Below the pieces are notes generated by a model, which did no database searches, was not told where the DNA came from, and worked only from the letters and a program-made list of their open reading frames with translations. Both the position numbers and the translations under genes were made by a program. From Sphingobium sp. 15-1 (lineage in GTDB: Bacteria; Pseudomonadota; Alphaproteobacteria; Sphingomonadales; Sphingomonadaceae), in the NCBI RefSeq assembly GCF_013375535.1, contig NZ_JABXJG010000003.1, positions 310,001 to 374,000 on the forward strand: a stretch of DNA of 64,000 bases. The letters are read 5' to 3'. This document shows, piece by piece, positions 49,915 to 58,346 of this stretch (position 1 is its first letter; every line of letters starts with the position of its first letter).

Positions 49915-50547
49915 ATGGCTCGGTCTGCACAGGCAGAGTTGCGGAGCGAACAACGGGCAGCGCGTCGGCGAGCACAGATCCTCGATGCGGCTAGAGCTTG
50001 CGTCCGCGCTGAGGGCTTTCACGCGGCGAGTATGAGCCGCATCGCGGCAGCAGCAGGAATGACGGCTGGGCATATTTATCAATATTTCAAGAACAAGGAG
50101 GCGGTGATGTTTGCCCTCTCCGAGCTAGACTTTGAACAACTTATGCTCCACATCCGCCGAGCGGAGCCGCCCTCCGGCTGGAATGAAGATGTCATCATCG
50201 AGACGATCGTTGCTGAAATTCCTACGCTTCTTGACTATCACAGCGGTGCGATTGCGCTAGAAATTCAGGCGGAGGCGGGGCGCAACCCTAAGGTTGCAGA
50301 CCTCGTCTCGCGCATCGACAGTCAGTTTAGAGACGAACTCCGTCGGATGCTGGCGCCTGTCATGGTGGGTCTATCAGACGAAGAAATTGTCGCGCGGACT
50401 GAGACCCTTCTGATCATGCTGAAAGCGACAGCGCTTTACGCGGTTACCCATCCCGTTGTCGATGTAGGTGCCGTGTCCTTAGGGTATAAACGCGCCTTAC
50501 GAGGGCTGTTGTCACCGGCGACGTTGCCCCCGCCGATTGATAAATGA
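49915..50547 (+). CDS. TetR/AcrR-family transcriptional regulator
   Basis: 210 residues from MARSAQAELR, with AGGTG upstream (an ATG 18 codons earlier is possible). The N-terminal helix-turn-helix is clear: AQILDAARACVRAEGFHAASMSRIAAAAGMTAGHIYQYFKNKEAVMFAL. The C-terminal ligand-binding domain is variable, with ALEIQAEAGRNPKVADLVSRID as in TetR_C_6-like members. It probably represses its own gene and the neighbouring catabolic genes through the palindromes at 49808 and 54521. Confidence 0.9.
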   Translation: MARSAQAELRSEQRAARRRAQILDAARACVRAEGFHAASMSRIAAAAGMTAGHIYQYFKNKEAVMFALSELDFEQLMLHIRRAEPPSGWNEDVIIETIVAEIPTLLDYHSGAIALEIQAEAGRNPKVADLVSRIDSQFRDELRRMLAPVMVGLSDEEIVARTETLLIMLKATALYAVTHPVVDVGAVSLGYKRALRGLLSPATLPPPIDK

Positions 50548-51025
50548 CGCATCAGACCGTCTGGACATGGATCATCCGGCAGTTGCGAGCGTCCAAAACA
50601 CTCTGACATTGGGCGCAGAAATAATTCACCTTCGGCCGCAACGTTCTATCCATCGTTACACGAGGCGCTCGTCGCGGTCTGGACGGAAAAGGCAGATAGG
50701 GTGCTGGGGGCGGCGACACGACGCCGCGCGGTCATCGCTGACCAATACCATGGACAATGCCAAGCGTTCTAAGGCTGCACGCCTTCTGTGATGGCGAGCA
50801 TCCATGAGGGACCGGAAAATCCTGTCGTCGCCGGAGCGTGCCCGCAGGAAAAGCGTTCGAGGGGCGGAACGCTGGTCCGTGGTCCAGGCGATCAACGACA
50901 TAGCCGGAATCATCGTCCGTGAACCTGAGGCTCAGTCTCTAAGTCTGAGAGAGACGAATTTCCATGGAAACTAGATTGCGCGCAATTAAATTGGTTACTA
51001 TGTGGATCACGGAAGGAGTCTTACC
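50548..51025. other. Intergenic before ohr
   Basis: 478 bases. A 56-codon frame (50804-50974, MRDRKILSSPER...) has protein-like composition but no family. No other gene is seen. The ohr promoter should lie in the last 100 bases. Confidence 0.4.
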
Positions 51026-51451
51026 ATGAGCAAACTATACTCGACCACCGTCACCGCCGTCGGCGGCCGCACTGGCACTGTCAAAAGCGACGATGGCGTA
51101 CTCGATCTGCAGCTCGCCCTACCTCAGGAACTCGGTGGCAAAGGTGGCGCGACCAACCCCGAACAGCTTTTCGCCGCTGGCTATGCGGCCTGTTTCGAAA
51201 ATGCCGTAATCCACGTATCGCGCGGGCAGCAGGATAAGGTGAAGGACGACGATATCGAGGTGATCGGCACTGTCGGTATGGGGCAAAATGCTGAAGGCGG
51301 CTTTGAATTGTCGGTCGCGCTTGATGTCACGATCACAGGCATGAGCCAGGATGCCGCGCAGGCCGTGGTTGATGCGGCGCACAAAATGTGCCCCTATTCA
51401 AACGCCGTCCGTGGGAATGTCGATGTCGCCATCAGCGTGCATGTGAAATGA
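51026..51451 (+). CDS. ohr: Organic hydroperoxide resistance protein Ohr (OsmC family)
   Basis: 141 residues from MSKLYSTTVTAVGGRTG, with GAAGGAG upstream. The peroxidatic and resolving cysteines are Cys56 (AGYAACFENAV) and Cys122 (MCPYSNAVRGN), and the activating Arg is in GGRTG. It reduces organic and fatty-acid hydroperoxides using lipoylated proteins. The stop overlaps the MarR-family regulator gene, giving an ohr-ohrR operon. Peroxide defence fits a neighbourhood of oxygenases. Confidence 0.95.
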   Translation: MSKLYSTTVTAVGGRTGTVKSDDGVLDLQLALPQELGGKGGATNPEQLFAAGYAACFENAVIHVSRGQQDKVKDDDIEVIGTVGMGQNAEGGFELSVALDVTITGMSQDAAQAVVDAAHKMCPYSNAVRGNVDVAISVHVK

Positions 51452-51960
51452 CCGATCGCGGCATGAATGGTCCGGACGACGATGGTGACATGTTGCGTCT
51501 CGATCGTCAGGTCTGCTTTCCCATTTATGCCGCGTCGAACATGCTCAACCGGTTGTATCGGCCGGTGCTCGCCAAGCTGGAACTGACCTATCCGCAATAT
51601 CTGGTCATGCTGGTATTGTGGCAGGATAATCCCCAGTCGGTGGGCTCGTTGGGTAATGCTCTGTATCTCGACAGCGGTACGCTCACGCCCTTGCTCAAGC
51701 GGATGGAGCAGGCGGGGCTGATCACCCGCACGCGCGATACCATGGATGAGCGGCGGGTGGCGATCGGACTGACCCGCAAGGGCCACGACCTGCGCGCCCG
51801 CGCCCTTGATGTTCCAGCGACACTGGCCGAAGGCCTTCATCTGTCGCTGGAAGATGCCCATATTCTTCGGGAAAGAGTGTCCGCTCTCATCGCGGCACTC
51901 AACGGCAAGGCGGCTTTGCCCCGCTCTCGCGCCCCTTCGCAAGCCAAGAGGGAAAAGTGA
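51448..51960 (+). CDS. ohrR: MarR-family peroxide-sensing regulator OhrR
   Basis: 170 residues from the ATG overlapping the ohr stop (ATGA). The redox Cys of OhrR is visible at about residue 23 (DRQVCFPIYAASN). The winged helix follows: LTYPQYLVMLVLWQDNPQSVGSLGNALYLDSGTLTPLLKRMEQAGLI and RDTMDERRVAIGLTRKG. Oxidation of the Cys normally releases repression of ohr. A GST gene follows directly. Confidence 0.92.
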   Translation: MTDRGMNGPDDDGDMLRLDRQVCFPIYAASNMLNRLYRPVLAKLELTYPQYLVMLVLWQDNPQSVGSLGNALYLDSGTLTPLLKRMEQAGLITRTRDTMDERRVAIGLTRKGHDLRARALDVPATLAEGLHLSLEDAHILRERVSALIAALNGKAALPRSRAPSQAKREK

Positions 51961-52577
51961 TGCTGACGGTACATCATTTAGGAATTTCGCAGTCCGATCG
52001 CATTGTCTGGCTTTGCGAGGAACTGGGCCTGCCGTACGAGCTCATTCGATATGATCGTGATCCGGTCACCAAGATGGCGCCCCCAGCTTACAAGGCGCTT
52101 CACCCCTCGGGCACCGCTCCGGTCATCACCGATGGCGATGTGGTCCTGGCGGAATCAGCGGCGATCATCGACTATATCGTGGCGAAATTCGGCGACAATC
52201 GCCTCACCTTGTCGGCGCACGATCCAGAGTTTGCGCATTTTGTCTATTGGTATCATTTTGCTAACGGGTCGCTGATGCCGGCGATCATGGGTATGGCGTC
52301 GCCAGGCCCGATAGCCGATGTCATGAAAGCGCGAACCGATTGCGCTCTGGCCATGCTCGATGCGCATCTTGCCGATCGCATCTGGCTTGCCGGGGACAGC
52401 TTCACTGTCGCGGACATCATGATTGCTTTCCCGCTTACAACCATGCGTGAATTCATGCCGTACGATCTGTCGCCTTATCCGAACATCCTGGCCTATCTTG
52501 CGCGCTTAGGCGCACGTCCGGCGTTCAAGTCCGCCATAGCGAAGGCCGATCCTGGGCTGGAGATAAAGCTGAACTGA
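51960..52577 (+). CDS. Glutathione S-transferase
   Basis: 205 residues; the ATG overlaps the ohrR stop (TGATG). The N-terminal thioredoxin-like domain (LTVHHLGISQSDRIVWLCEELGLPYELI, with HPSGTAPVITDGDVVLAESAAIIDYIV) binds glutathione; ESAAI is the gamma-glutamyl site. The helical C-terminal domain holds LADRIWLAGDSFTVADIMIAFPL. It is cotranscribed with ohr-ohrR and probably detoxifies electrophiles or peroxides formed during catabolism. Confidence 0.92.
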   Translation: MLTVHHLGISQSDRIVWLCEELGLPYELIRYDRDPVTKMAPPAYKALHPSGTAPVITDGDVVLAESAAIIDYIVAKFGDNRLTLSAHDPEFAHFVYWYHFANGSLMPAIMGMASPGPIADVMKARTDCALAMLDAHLADRIWLAGDSFTVADIMIAFPLTTMREFMPYDLSPYPNILAYLARLGARPAFKSAIAKADPGLEIKLN

Positions 52578-52600
52578 TCGCATCGGCCGGATAAAGACGA

Positions 52601-52632
52601 CGGGGCGGAACGATAGCGATCGTTCCGCCCCG
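52601..52632. terminator. Bidirectional hairpin between GST and SnoaL genes
   Basis: CGGGGCGGAACGAT (52601-52614) and ATCGTTCCGCCCCG (52619-52632) form a perfect 14-bp stem with a 4-base loop between two convergent genes. A strong U-tract is missing on both strands. Confidence 0.65.
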
Positions 52633-52664
52633 CGTCATTCTGGCGAGAATCCTCGCCGAACGAT

Positions 52665-53228
52665 TTACGAGCGCGGCACGGTATCTTGGTGCGGCGGACG
52701 GGCGGTCAGTGGGCTTCCAGACCAATCCTGATAGATTGGGTCGTCCGGATAACGCGCGCCCCAATTCGACATTTCGGGAACGCCGGAAATGGTCCAGTCC
52801 GTGGCGAATTTCCGCACGTCGCTCCAGTCCCAGATGCAGGTCCTGCGCAGGATTTTCCACACGCCGTCCCGCTTCTCGCACAGGTCACGATATCGGCCGC
52901 CGTGCATGAATGTGACATCCGGGTCCTTGAATGCGGAAACGCACAGGAACATGCTTTCCCGCTTCGCCATGTTGCCATCGATCTCGCACAGCACGTTGCT
53001 GGTGTGATGGCTGCAGGAATAGATCTTGTCGCGATACTGGCCCACCGCATCGGCCCATCCTGGACCATCGCCCATATAGCCGCCATGGTCATCGAAAGAA
53101 TCCGGCCAATATGTGTCGCGAATACCTTCAATATCCATCCGGTCGGCTGCACGGCAATAAAGCATTAGATTGTCGTGCAGGCCTTTTTCGTCGTAAAGTT
53201 CCATCAACTGCGCGTCGGTGAGTGGCAT
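52665..53228 (-). CDS. SnoaL-like (NTF2-fold) protein 1
   Basis: 187 residues from MPLTDAQLME, with GGAGG upstream. The SnoaL_4 pattern is visible: LHDNLMLYCRAADRMDIEGIRDTYWPDSFDDHGGYMGDG, SHHTSNVLCEIDGNMAKRESMFLC and DGVWKILRRTCIWDWS. The fold is an alpha+beta cone used by ketosteroid isomerases, dehydratases and dioxygenase beta subunits. In this cluster it could be a dehydratase or isomerase, or the small subunit partner of a Rieske protein. It follows the NADP-oxidoreductase gene on the same strand. Confidence 0.85.
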   Translation of the reverse strand: MPLTDAQLMELYDEKGLHDNLMLYCRAADRMDIEGIRDTYWPDSFDDHGGYMGDGPGWADAVGQYRDKIYSCSHHTSNVLCEIDGNMAKRESMFLCVSAFKDPDVTFMHGGRYRDLCEKRDGVWKILRRTCIWDWSDVRKFATDWTISGVPEMSNWGARYPDDPIYQDWSGSPLTARPPHQDTVPRS

Positions 53229-53289
53229 GTTCCACCTCCTCAATATTAGTGTAAACGCTGCTAAAAGCGCGACAGGTCGCAACCTGTCG

Positions 53290-53314
53290 GCGGCCGGAAT
53301 TTTCAGCCGGCCGC
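53290..53314. terminator. Hairpin after the NADP-oxidoreductase gene
   Basis: GCGGCCGG (53290-53297) pairs with CCGGCCGC (53307-53314), 9 bases past the stop of the leftward oxidoreductase gene. On the - strand no T-run follows, so partial termination or RNA stabilisation before the SnoaL gene is likely. Confidence 0.4.
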
Positions 53315-53322
53315 TTTCTTCT

Positions 53323-54057
53323 TCAGGCCGTCATCGACCGGTTGATTGCGATGATATCGTCATGCGACAATTCGGCATAGCGGGGGAAGACCTCCTGAAG
53401 AATCGCTTCTCGATTGACCGGCGCCTTGGCCTTGTCCGCCGACGCCAGGGCGGGTTCCAGTTCGTTGAGTGTCAATTCGGTGCAATATACCGGCGTTCCG
53501 GGCTGCTGCCGCCAGGAATCGGCCAGCGATCCCGAATCCACCGCGTCGAACCCGGTGTCATTCACCAGTTCGATGGCGACGCGCTTTGCCGCTGCGTCGT
53601 CGCCTGCGACTGGCAGGGCGATCCGCCCTTCCGCGCCCGCCGGTTTGCCCTTGTCAACAAGTGTCCCTGCTAGCACCGCGTTCCAGGCTTTGACGATCGG
53701 GCGGCCGATTTGCTTTGTCACCCAGACGCTCTCCGCGTCGCCCCCGTCAATCCCCTCCATCTGGCCGTCGCGGAACGGATAATAGTTTGAGGTGTCGATC
53801 ACGACGACGTTGGCGGGAACGTCGGCGAGCACGGTCTTGAGGCTGGGATAGCTGAGGAAGGGGATGGACAGGATGATGACTTCGACATCCTTTACCGCAT
53901 CTTCCTTGACGACCGTTTCGATGCCATCCACCTGCGCCAGCTCTGCAAGCGTCTCGGGACCCTTCGAATTGGCGACCTTCACGGCATGGCCTGCGCCGGC
54001 CAGCTTGCGAGCGAGCGTCGCGCCGATGCTGCCTGCACCGATAATTCCTATCTTCAT
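53323..54057 (-). CDS. NADP-binding oxidoreductase (F420-dependent NADP reductase-like)
   Basis: 244 residues with AAAGGAA upstream. The N-terminal Rossmann motif is MKIGIIGAGSIGATLARKLAGAGHAV, followed by VEVIILSIPF and VVVIDTSNYYPFRDG, the pattern of the F420_oxidored/NPDP family. The C-terminal part is short and helical. It probably transfers hydride to or from NADP for a small substrate. It is upstream of the SnoaL gene on the same strand, so the two may act in sequence. Confidence 0.85.
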   Translation of the reverse strand: MKIGIIGAGSIGATLARKLAGAGHAVKVANSKGPETLAELAQVDGIETVVKEDAVKDVEVIILSIPFLSYPSLKTVLADVPANVVVIDTSNYYPFRDGQMEGIDGGDAESVWVTKQIGRPIVKAWNAVLAGTLVDKGKPAGAEGRIALPVAGDDAAAKRVAIELVNDTGFDAVDSGSLADSWRQQPGTPVYCTELTLNELEPALASADKAKAPVNREAILQEVFPRYAELSHDDIIAINRSMTA

Positions 54058-54873
54058 GTCGGTTCCTTTAATGGCTACGGATGAATGTGATTGTTTTTTG
54101 CAATTGCCATGCAGTGCATCGCCATGATGACGCTATGCGCAGGCTCGAGTTTTTAAAGATCGCGGAACAGGCTATCTACTTCTGCTTTGAACCACAGGGG
54201 AATGTCGATCCTCGGTCGTGCAGAGCAAATATAAGGTCATGGGACCGATCCTCTGAATCGGCCCGTCATCGGGCCGATTTATCTATCTTGTTTTTCCGAC
54301 ATTTGAAAACCGCCGGTCCCTTGGACGCTTGTGCGAACAACAGCAGGGCAATCATCGGTCGTCGGTTAATAGTCGTACCTAAATCCTAGATCGGTTCCGC
54401 AATGTCAACATGAAAGGCTAGAGCACCTGGAGGAGGAACGCTCTAAGGCCGGAAACCGTGCATTTTCATGCCCAGGGGCGCCGTCTCCGCTGCCGCATCC
54501 CTGCCGCCCGCGATTAAATAAATGAGCAATCATTCATTGTTGACGTCCGTACGGGTAGAGCATACCAATGGGTCTAGCCAGCCGCGGTGATGAATCTCGG
54601 AGGGTGTAAATGCATCCACTATCCTTTCAGTTTCTGCCGGCGTTGCCAGCGCGAAACCGCCGATCGAACGAACGCGCGCTCTTCGCGAAACTGTGGCGCC
54701 AAGACCCCGTGAATGTCCTAAATCGGCAACTATTCGCACGGAATATTGCGCGAGAAACGGCAGGCGCAAGAGGGTCGGTGGAGATGCAATTATAGATTAC
54801 CCGCGGGCGGCGGAGTTTTTGATGGCCGAAGTAAGCGGAAAGCCTTTCGGAACGTTGAAAAGGGAGAGGATTG
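54058..54873. promoter_or_regulatory. Long intergenic with hairpin and operator
   Basis: 816 bases. The left part holds the promoter of the leftward oxidoreductase gene and a hairpin (ATCGGCCC-GTCATC-GGGCCGAT, 54257-54278) followed by a T-rich stretch. The right part holds operator copy 2 and the ribosome-binding site of a receptor remnant. No intact gene is seen. Confidence 0.5.
54521..54545 (+). promoter_or_regulatory. TetR operator-like palindrome with -35 box, copy 2
   Basis: AATGA-GCAA-TCATT (54521-54534), then 3 bases and TGTTGACG (54538-54545). Spacing and the TGTTGACG are identical to the site at 49808. It precedes the receptor remnant at 54874 and the intact genes beyond it. Confidence 0.65.
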
Positions 54874-55165
54874 ATGAGGAAGGCTTTTGATGCGGTGCCT
54901 GCAACATCGATGCGCTGCGCGCGGATGGCTCTCATAGCCACGGGTGTGACCGGCATGAGTGGCCTTCGAGTAGAGCGCCACCGTGCCGGCGGGGCAGGCG
55001 ACATCCTCTCATGGAAATGCGCCCGCGTCGGCGTCGGTCGGTGATACTATCATGATCGCTCAGCGTCGTTCGGTACGGCTTCAGGACGTGCCGGTCTCCA
55101 TACCGCCGTCAGCCGAGAAGTCGCGCAGCGACCGGAGCTGCGCAACGTGCGCGATATCAAGGTGA
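54874..55165 (+). pseudogene. TonB-dependent receptor remnant (N-terminal end)
   Basis: Starts with a good ribosome-binding site (AGGGAGAGGA) and MRKAFDAVPATSMRCARMAL, a signal-peptide-like start. After a frame change, GDTIMIAQRRSVRLQDVPVSI (about 55035-55100) matches the conserved TonB-box/plug start IVVTAQRR...LQDVPVS of sphingomonad receptors such as the one at 58347. The plug and barrel are deleted. A decayed paralogous importer gene under operator copy 2. Confidence 0.72.
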
Positions 55166-55304
55166 GCTTCGGTGGGGGAGGGGGTCGGACCATTCTCGCT
55201 GCACCGGCCAACGCCGTCGCTTTCACGACTTGGCGCAAGCCATATAAGAATGATGTCCCTGCTGATGAATGTCAGACAGAAACGCTTTACTGAAAGGGTA
55301 TGAC

Positions 55305-56279
55305 ATGACCACAATCCATGACGATCTTCCTCGTCCCGTTCCGCCGATCGCTCAGTTGCGGTACAAGGAAAATTTTTTCTTCATCATCACATGCCCCGAA
55401 GTAGGCGTATTCGGCGGAATGCATTTCAACACCGAACCGCTGTTTGGCCGGACGAAATTCCACTTTGATTTCCTGATCAACGGCGAACGCGTGACATATC
55501 ATAATGTCGCTCCCATTTCCCCGTCCTTCGGCGAAGAACCGTTCGTGTCGGACGGCGTGGCGACGATGACTGTGCATGAATCGCACAAGCTGTTCACTAT
55601 CGTCATGAAGACGCAAGACCTCACGCTCGACCTGAAGTTCGAAGGCCGCTTCCCTACCTTCGACTTCCACGTCTGCAAATTCGCCGCGCCTGAATTGACA
55701 TCCTTCCGGGACGTTATGTCATTCGGCACCAACCTGCCGTACGATCATACCGAACAATCGATGCTGGTCAGCGGAACGGTGCAGCGTGGCGGGGACGATG
55801 CGATCGCGGTGAACGGCTTGGGCTATCGCGACCATAGTTGGGGGATGCGGGGCGACAACACCGTCGCGTGGCACACCTGGTCGGTCATCAACTTCCCCGA
55901 TTATACGATTGCGCTCATGAACCAGCGCGCCTTGTACCGTTCGGGGCTTGAGGCCAAGGAAGGCTTCATCGTCGACGCGGCAGGCGCTCGGGTCCTGCGC
56001 AAGATCGAGATCACCGCGGCAGATTATTCGGCTGGGAATGTCCTTCCCGACCGCCTGCTGCTTGAAGGGACTGACGTGCTCGGCCAGGAATACCAGCTCG
56101 AGGCTGACGTCGCCGGGCGAATGGGTCATGTCGGCCTCATCCCCGAAGTGACGAACAGTAGCGCGCCCTATTCGGTCACGGACAATTTTTGCAACGTCAA
56201 GGATATCAAGACCGGTGCCTTGGGCCTCGGCCTGATCGAATTCGGCTTCAAGCCGGGCTGGGCTGACCCCTTCAAATAG
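55305..56279 (+). CDS. CrtC/AttH-like beta-barrel protein (DUF7064-type)
   Basis: 324 residues from MTTIHDDLPR (GAAAGGG upstream; ATG at 55269 is possible). It contains two lipocalin-like halves; GLGYRDHSWGMRGDN is the hallmark motif of the CrtC/AttH-related DUF7064 group. Members are frequent in sphingomonad and actinobacterial clusters for steroid-like or terpenoid degradation; some related enzymes hydrate double bonds. No signal peptide is seen. It leads a rightward series with the Rieske, receptor and SnoaL genes. Function is unproven and the family name is from memory. Confidence 0.65.
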   Translation: MTTIHDDLPRPVPPIAQLRYKENFFFIITCPEVGVFGGMHFNTEPLFGRTKFHFDFLINGERVTYHNVAPISPSFGEEPFVSDGVATMTVHESHKLFTIVMKTQDLTLDLKFEGRFPTFDFHVCKFAAPELTSFRDVMSFGTNLPYDHTEQSMLVSGTVQRGGDDAIAVNGLGYRDHSWGMRGDNTVAWHTWSVINFPDYTIALMNQRALYRSGLEAKEGFIVDAAGARVLRKIEITAADYSAGNVLPDRLLLEGTDVLGQEYQLEADVAGRMGHVGLIPEVTNSSAPYSVTDNFCNVKDIKTGALGLGLIEFGFKPGWADPFK

Positions 56280-56360
56280 ACGGAGCGGGTCATGGATGAG
56301 GGATCGGCAGTTGCGCACCACCACCCTGCCGTTCCTTCCCGACCGATAAAGGATGGCCCT

Positions 56361-56757
56361 ATGACGACCGACCTGTCGGGCAGGAGGACTAAGGTGCCGA
56401 GCGCGGATCACTCGATCGTCACGCGGCCCAACCCGCCTCGCGTGATCGTTAGGGTCGGCGACTTGAATCGCGGACACATTCGACGCCATTACCCTGATGG
56501 AAGCTTCCTATCCGCCAATGCAGTATATCCCGCGCCACGACGTGGATATGACGGCGCTTCGTTGATACGCAACGCTCAGCTACTGCCCCTATAAGGGCGA
56601 GGCGTCCTATTTCAGCATCCCCAGTGGCGGCGATCGCTTGATCGACGCGGCTTGGATATACGGGTTGCCCTATCCGGCGGTCCAATCGATCCAGGATCAT
56701 CTGGCCTTCTACGCTGATCGCGTGGGCATGACGCGGCTGGCCGTTCCGATCGGCTGA
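56361..56757 (+). pseudogene. DUF427-family pseudogene
   Basis: Starts at ATG 56361 (MTTDLSGRR). RPNPPRVIVRVGDL continues after a frameshift near 56465 as IADTFDAITLMEASYPPMQYIPRHDVDMTALR. An in-frame TGA (56563-56565) is followed by YATLSYCPYKGEASYFSI and AAWIYGLPYPAVQSIQDHLAFYADRV. YIPRxDV, YCPYKG and HLAFYxDRV are the DUF427 signature. Two lesions make it inactive. Confidence 0.85.
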
Positions 56758-57003
56758 CAAGTGGAAGGGCAATGAGGCGCAGCTTTGTGAGAGGCGCGTG
56801 AACATGGTCGATATTTCGACCCGAAGACGGATCAGATCACCCTGGTTGCCCGCCGGTGGACTGGCTGAATAGCAAAAGAGCGGATATTTTTTTCAGTTGA
56901 CTACCTTTGTCCGAATCCCTAGTACACGCCGATAGGATATGGGTACTAATAACTGGAGTTGTGCTGCGATGAGGGTGGCAGACCGTGACTGATGGAGTGT
57001 ACG

Positions 57004-58221
57004 ATGAGTGATCTTACCTATGCCGAAATGCGGTCGCTCTACGATGACCTCATGGAACTGGTCCGGCTGAAGCAGCCGACGATGGCGCCCGATGTCAAGC
57101 GACTGCCGGTCACGGAATATACGGACCCTGATCGCTGGCAGCGTGAAGTCAAACTGTTCCGGACGACGCCTCTCGTCATAGCGTTTTCTACCGAATTGTC
57201 GGAGCCTGGCAGCTATTGGGCGCGCACCATGGTCGGCGTGCCGATCTTGCTCACGCGGCAGAAGAACGGCGAAGTGCGCATGTTCCTGAACGCGTGTCGC
57301 CATCGCGGGGCGAAGGTCGCGGCCGAGGGGCAGGGCACGGCGGCGCGGCTCACCTGTATCTATCATGCTTGGAGCTACGGCCTGGACGGCAAGCTCCTAT
57401 CCATTGCGGAACGCAATCTCTTCGGCGACGTGGACAAAGCCTGCCTTGGCCTTACGGAACTGGCTGTCGAGGAACGGGACGGCTTGATCTGGGGTATGCT
57501 GACACCCGGGCTTGCGCTGGATCTCGATGATTTTCTGGGTCCCGACATGGACGCCATGATCAGGAAGAGCCGCTTCGATCGCTTCCACATCGTCGATCGC
57601 ATGGATTTGTCCGCCGCCAATTGGAAGCTTGCGTCCGAAGGCTATGCGGAATCCTATCATTTTATCAGTCTGCACGCGAAGAGCTTCGGGACGTTCGTAT
57701 ATCCCAACATCTTGAAATTTGATAGCTTCGGCCTGCATACGCGCTATCTGACGCCGGCGTTGGGAATCGAGAATTGTGATCCGACGTCAATGGACGATCT
57801 CAAGCGGTTTGTGCAGATCGCCTATACGCTGTTCCCCAGCATGGAGTTCGCGTTTGCCAGCGACACGGCCTTCACCGACCATGGCGGCGGCGACCGAGCG
57901 ATCACCGAACGGCTGTTCGTCAATCAGGTTCTGCCCGGCGACAGCCCGGACAAGTCGATCACCTTGTCACGCACCATGGTCACGGAAGGCGGCCTTGCGC
58001 CTGACCGGGAAGCGGAAACCAGGAACTGGGCCAAGATGACGCACCAGACGGTCCGTGACGAAGATTATCCGGTCGTGCAAAGCAGCCAGGACACGCTCGA
58101 TTGCGGCGCGCAGGAATATTTCACGTTCGGCCGTAACGAAATCGCGCTCCATCATTTCCACGATACGCTCCACCGTCTTCTGGACGAGGAAAGCGAAACC
58201 CCGCTGCAAGCGGCCGAATAA
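57004..58221 (+). CDS. Rieske non-heme iron oxygenase, alpha subunit (paralogue 2)
   Basis: 405 residues from MSDLTYAEMRSL, with GGAG upstream. The Rieske site is LNACRHRGAKV and LTCIYHAWSYG; the catalytic iron ligands lie in SEGYAESYHFISLH. It aligns with the protein encoded at 46793 from end to end with many identical blocks (for example NACRHRGAKV, YTDPD-WQREV, LFPS, NQV-PGD-PDKSIT). The two probably act on related substrates or successive intermediates. A TonB receptor gene follows 125 bases later. Confidence 0.93.
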   Translation: MSDLTYAEMRSLYDDLMELVRLKQPTMAPDVKRLPVTEYTDPDRWQREVKLFRTTPLVIAFSTELSEPGSYWARTMVGVPILLTRQKNGEVRMFLNACRHRGAKVAAEGQGTAARLTCIYHAWSYGLDGKLLSIAERNLFGDVDKACLGLTELAVEERDGLIWGMLTPGLALDLDDFLGPDMDAMIRKSRFDRFHIVDRMDLSAANWKLASEGYAESYHFISLHAKSFGTFVYPNILKFDSFGLHTRYLTPALGIENCDPTSMDDLKRFVQIAYTLFPSMEFAFASDTAFTDHGGGDRAITERLFVNQVLPGDSPDKSITLSRTMVTEGGLAPDREAETRNWAKMTHQTVRDEDYPVVQSSQDTLDCGAQEYFTFGRNEIALHHFHDTLHRLLDEESETPLQAAE

Positions 58222-58346
58222 GTCAGCAAGCCGCGTTGCATCGTAACGAACGCCGCGGTCGCCCAGCGATCGCGGCGGAAATCATAATGCCTGAACGAAT
58301 CGTTCGGCAATAAACGGGCGCCGGGGAGGCGCCGCCAATCAGCAAA

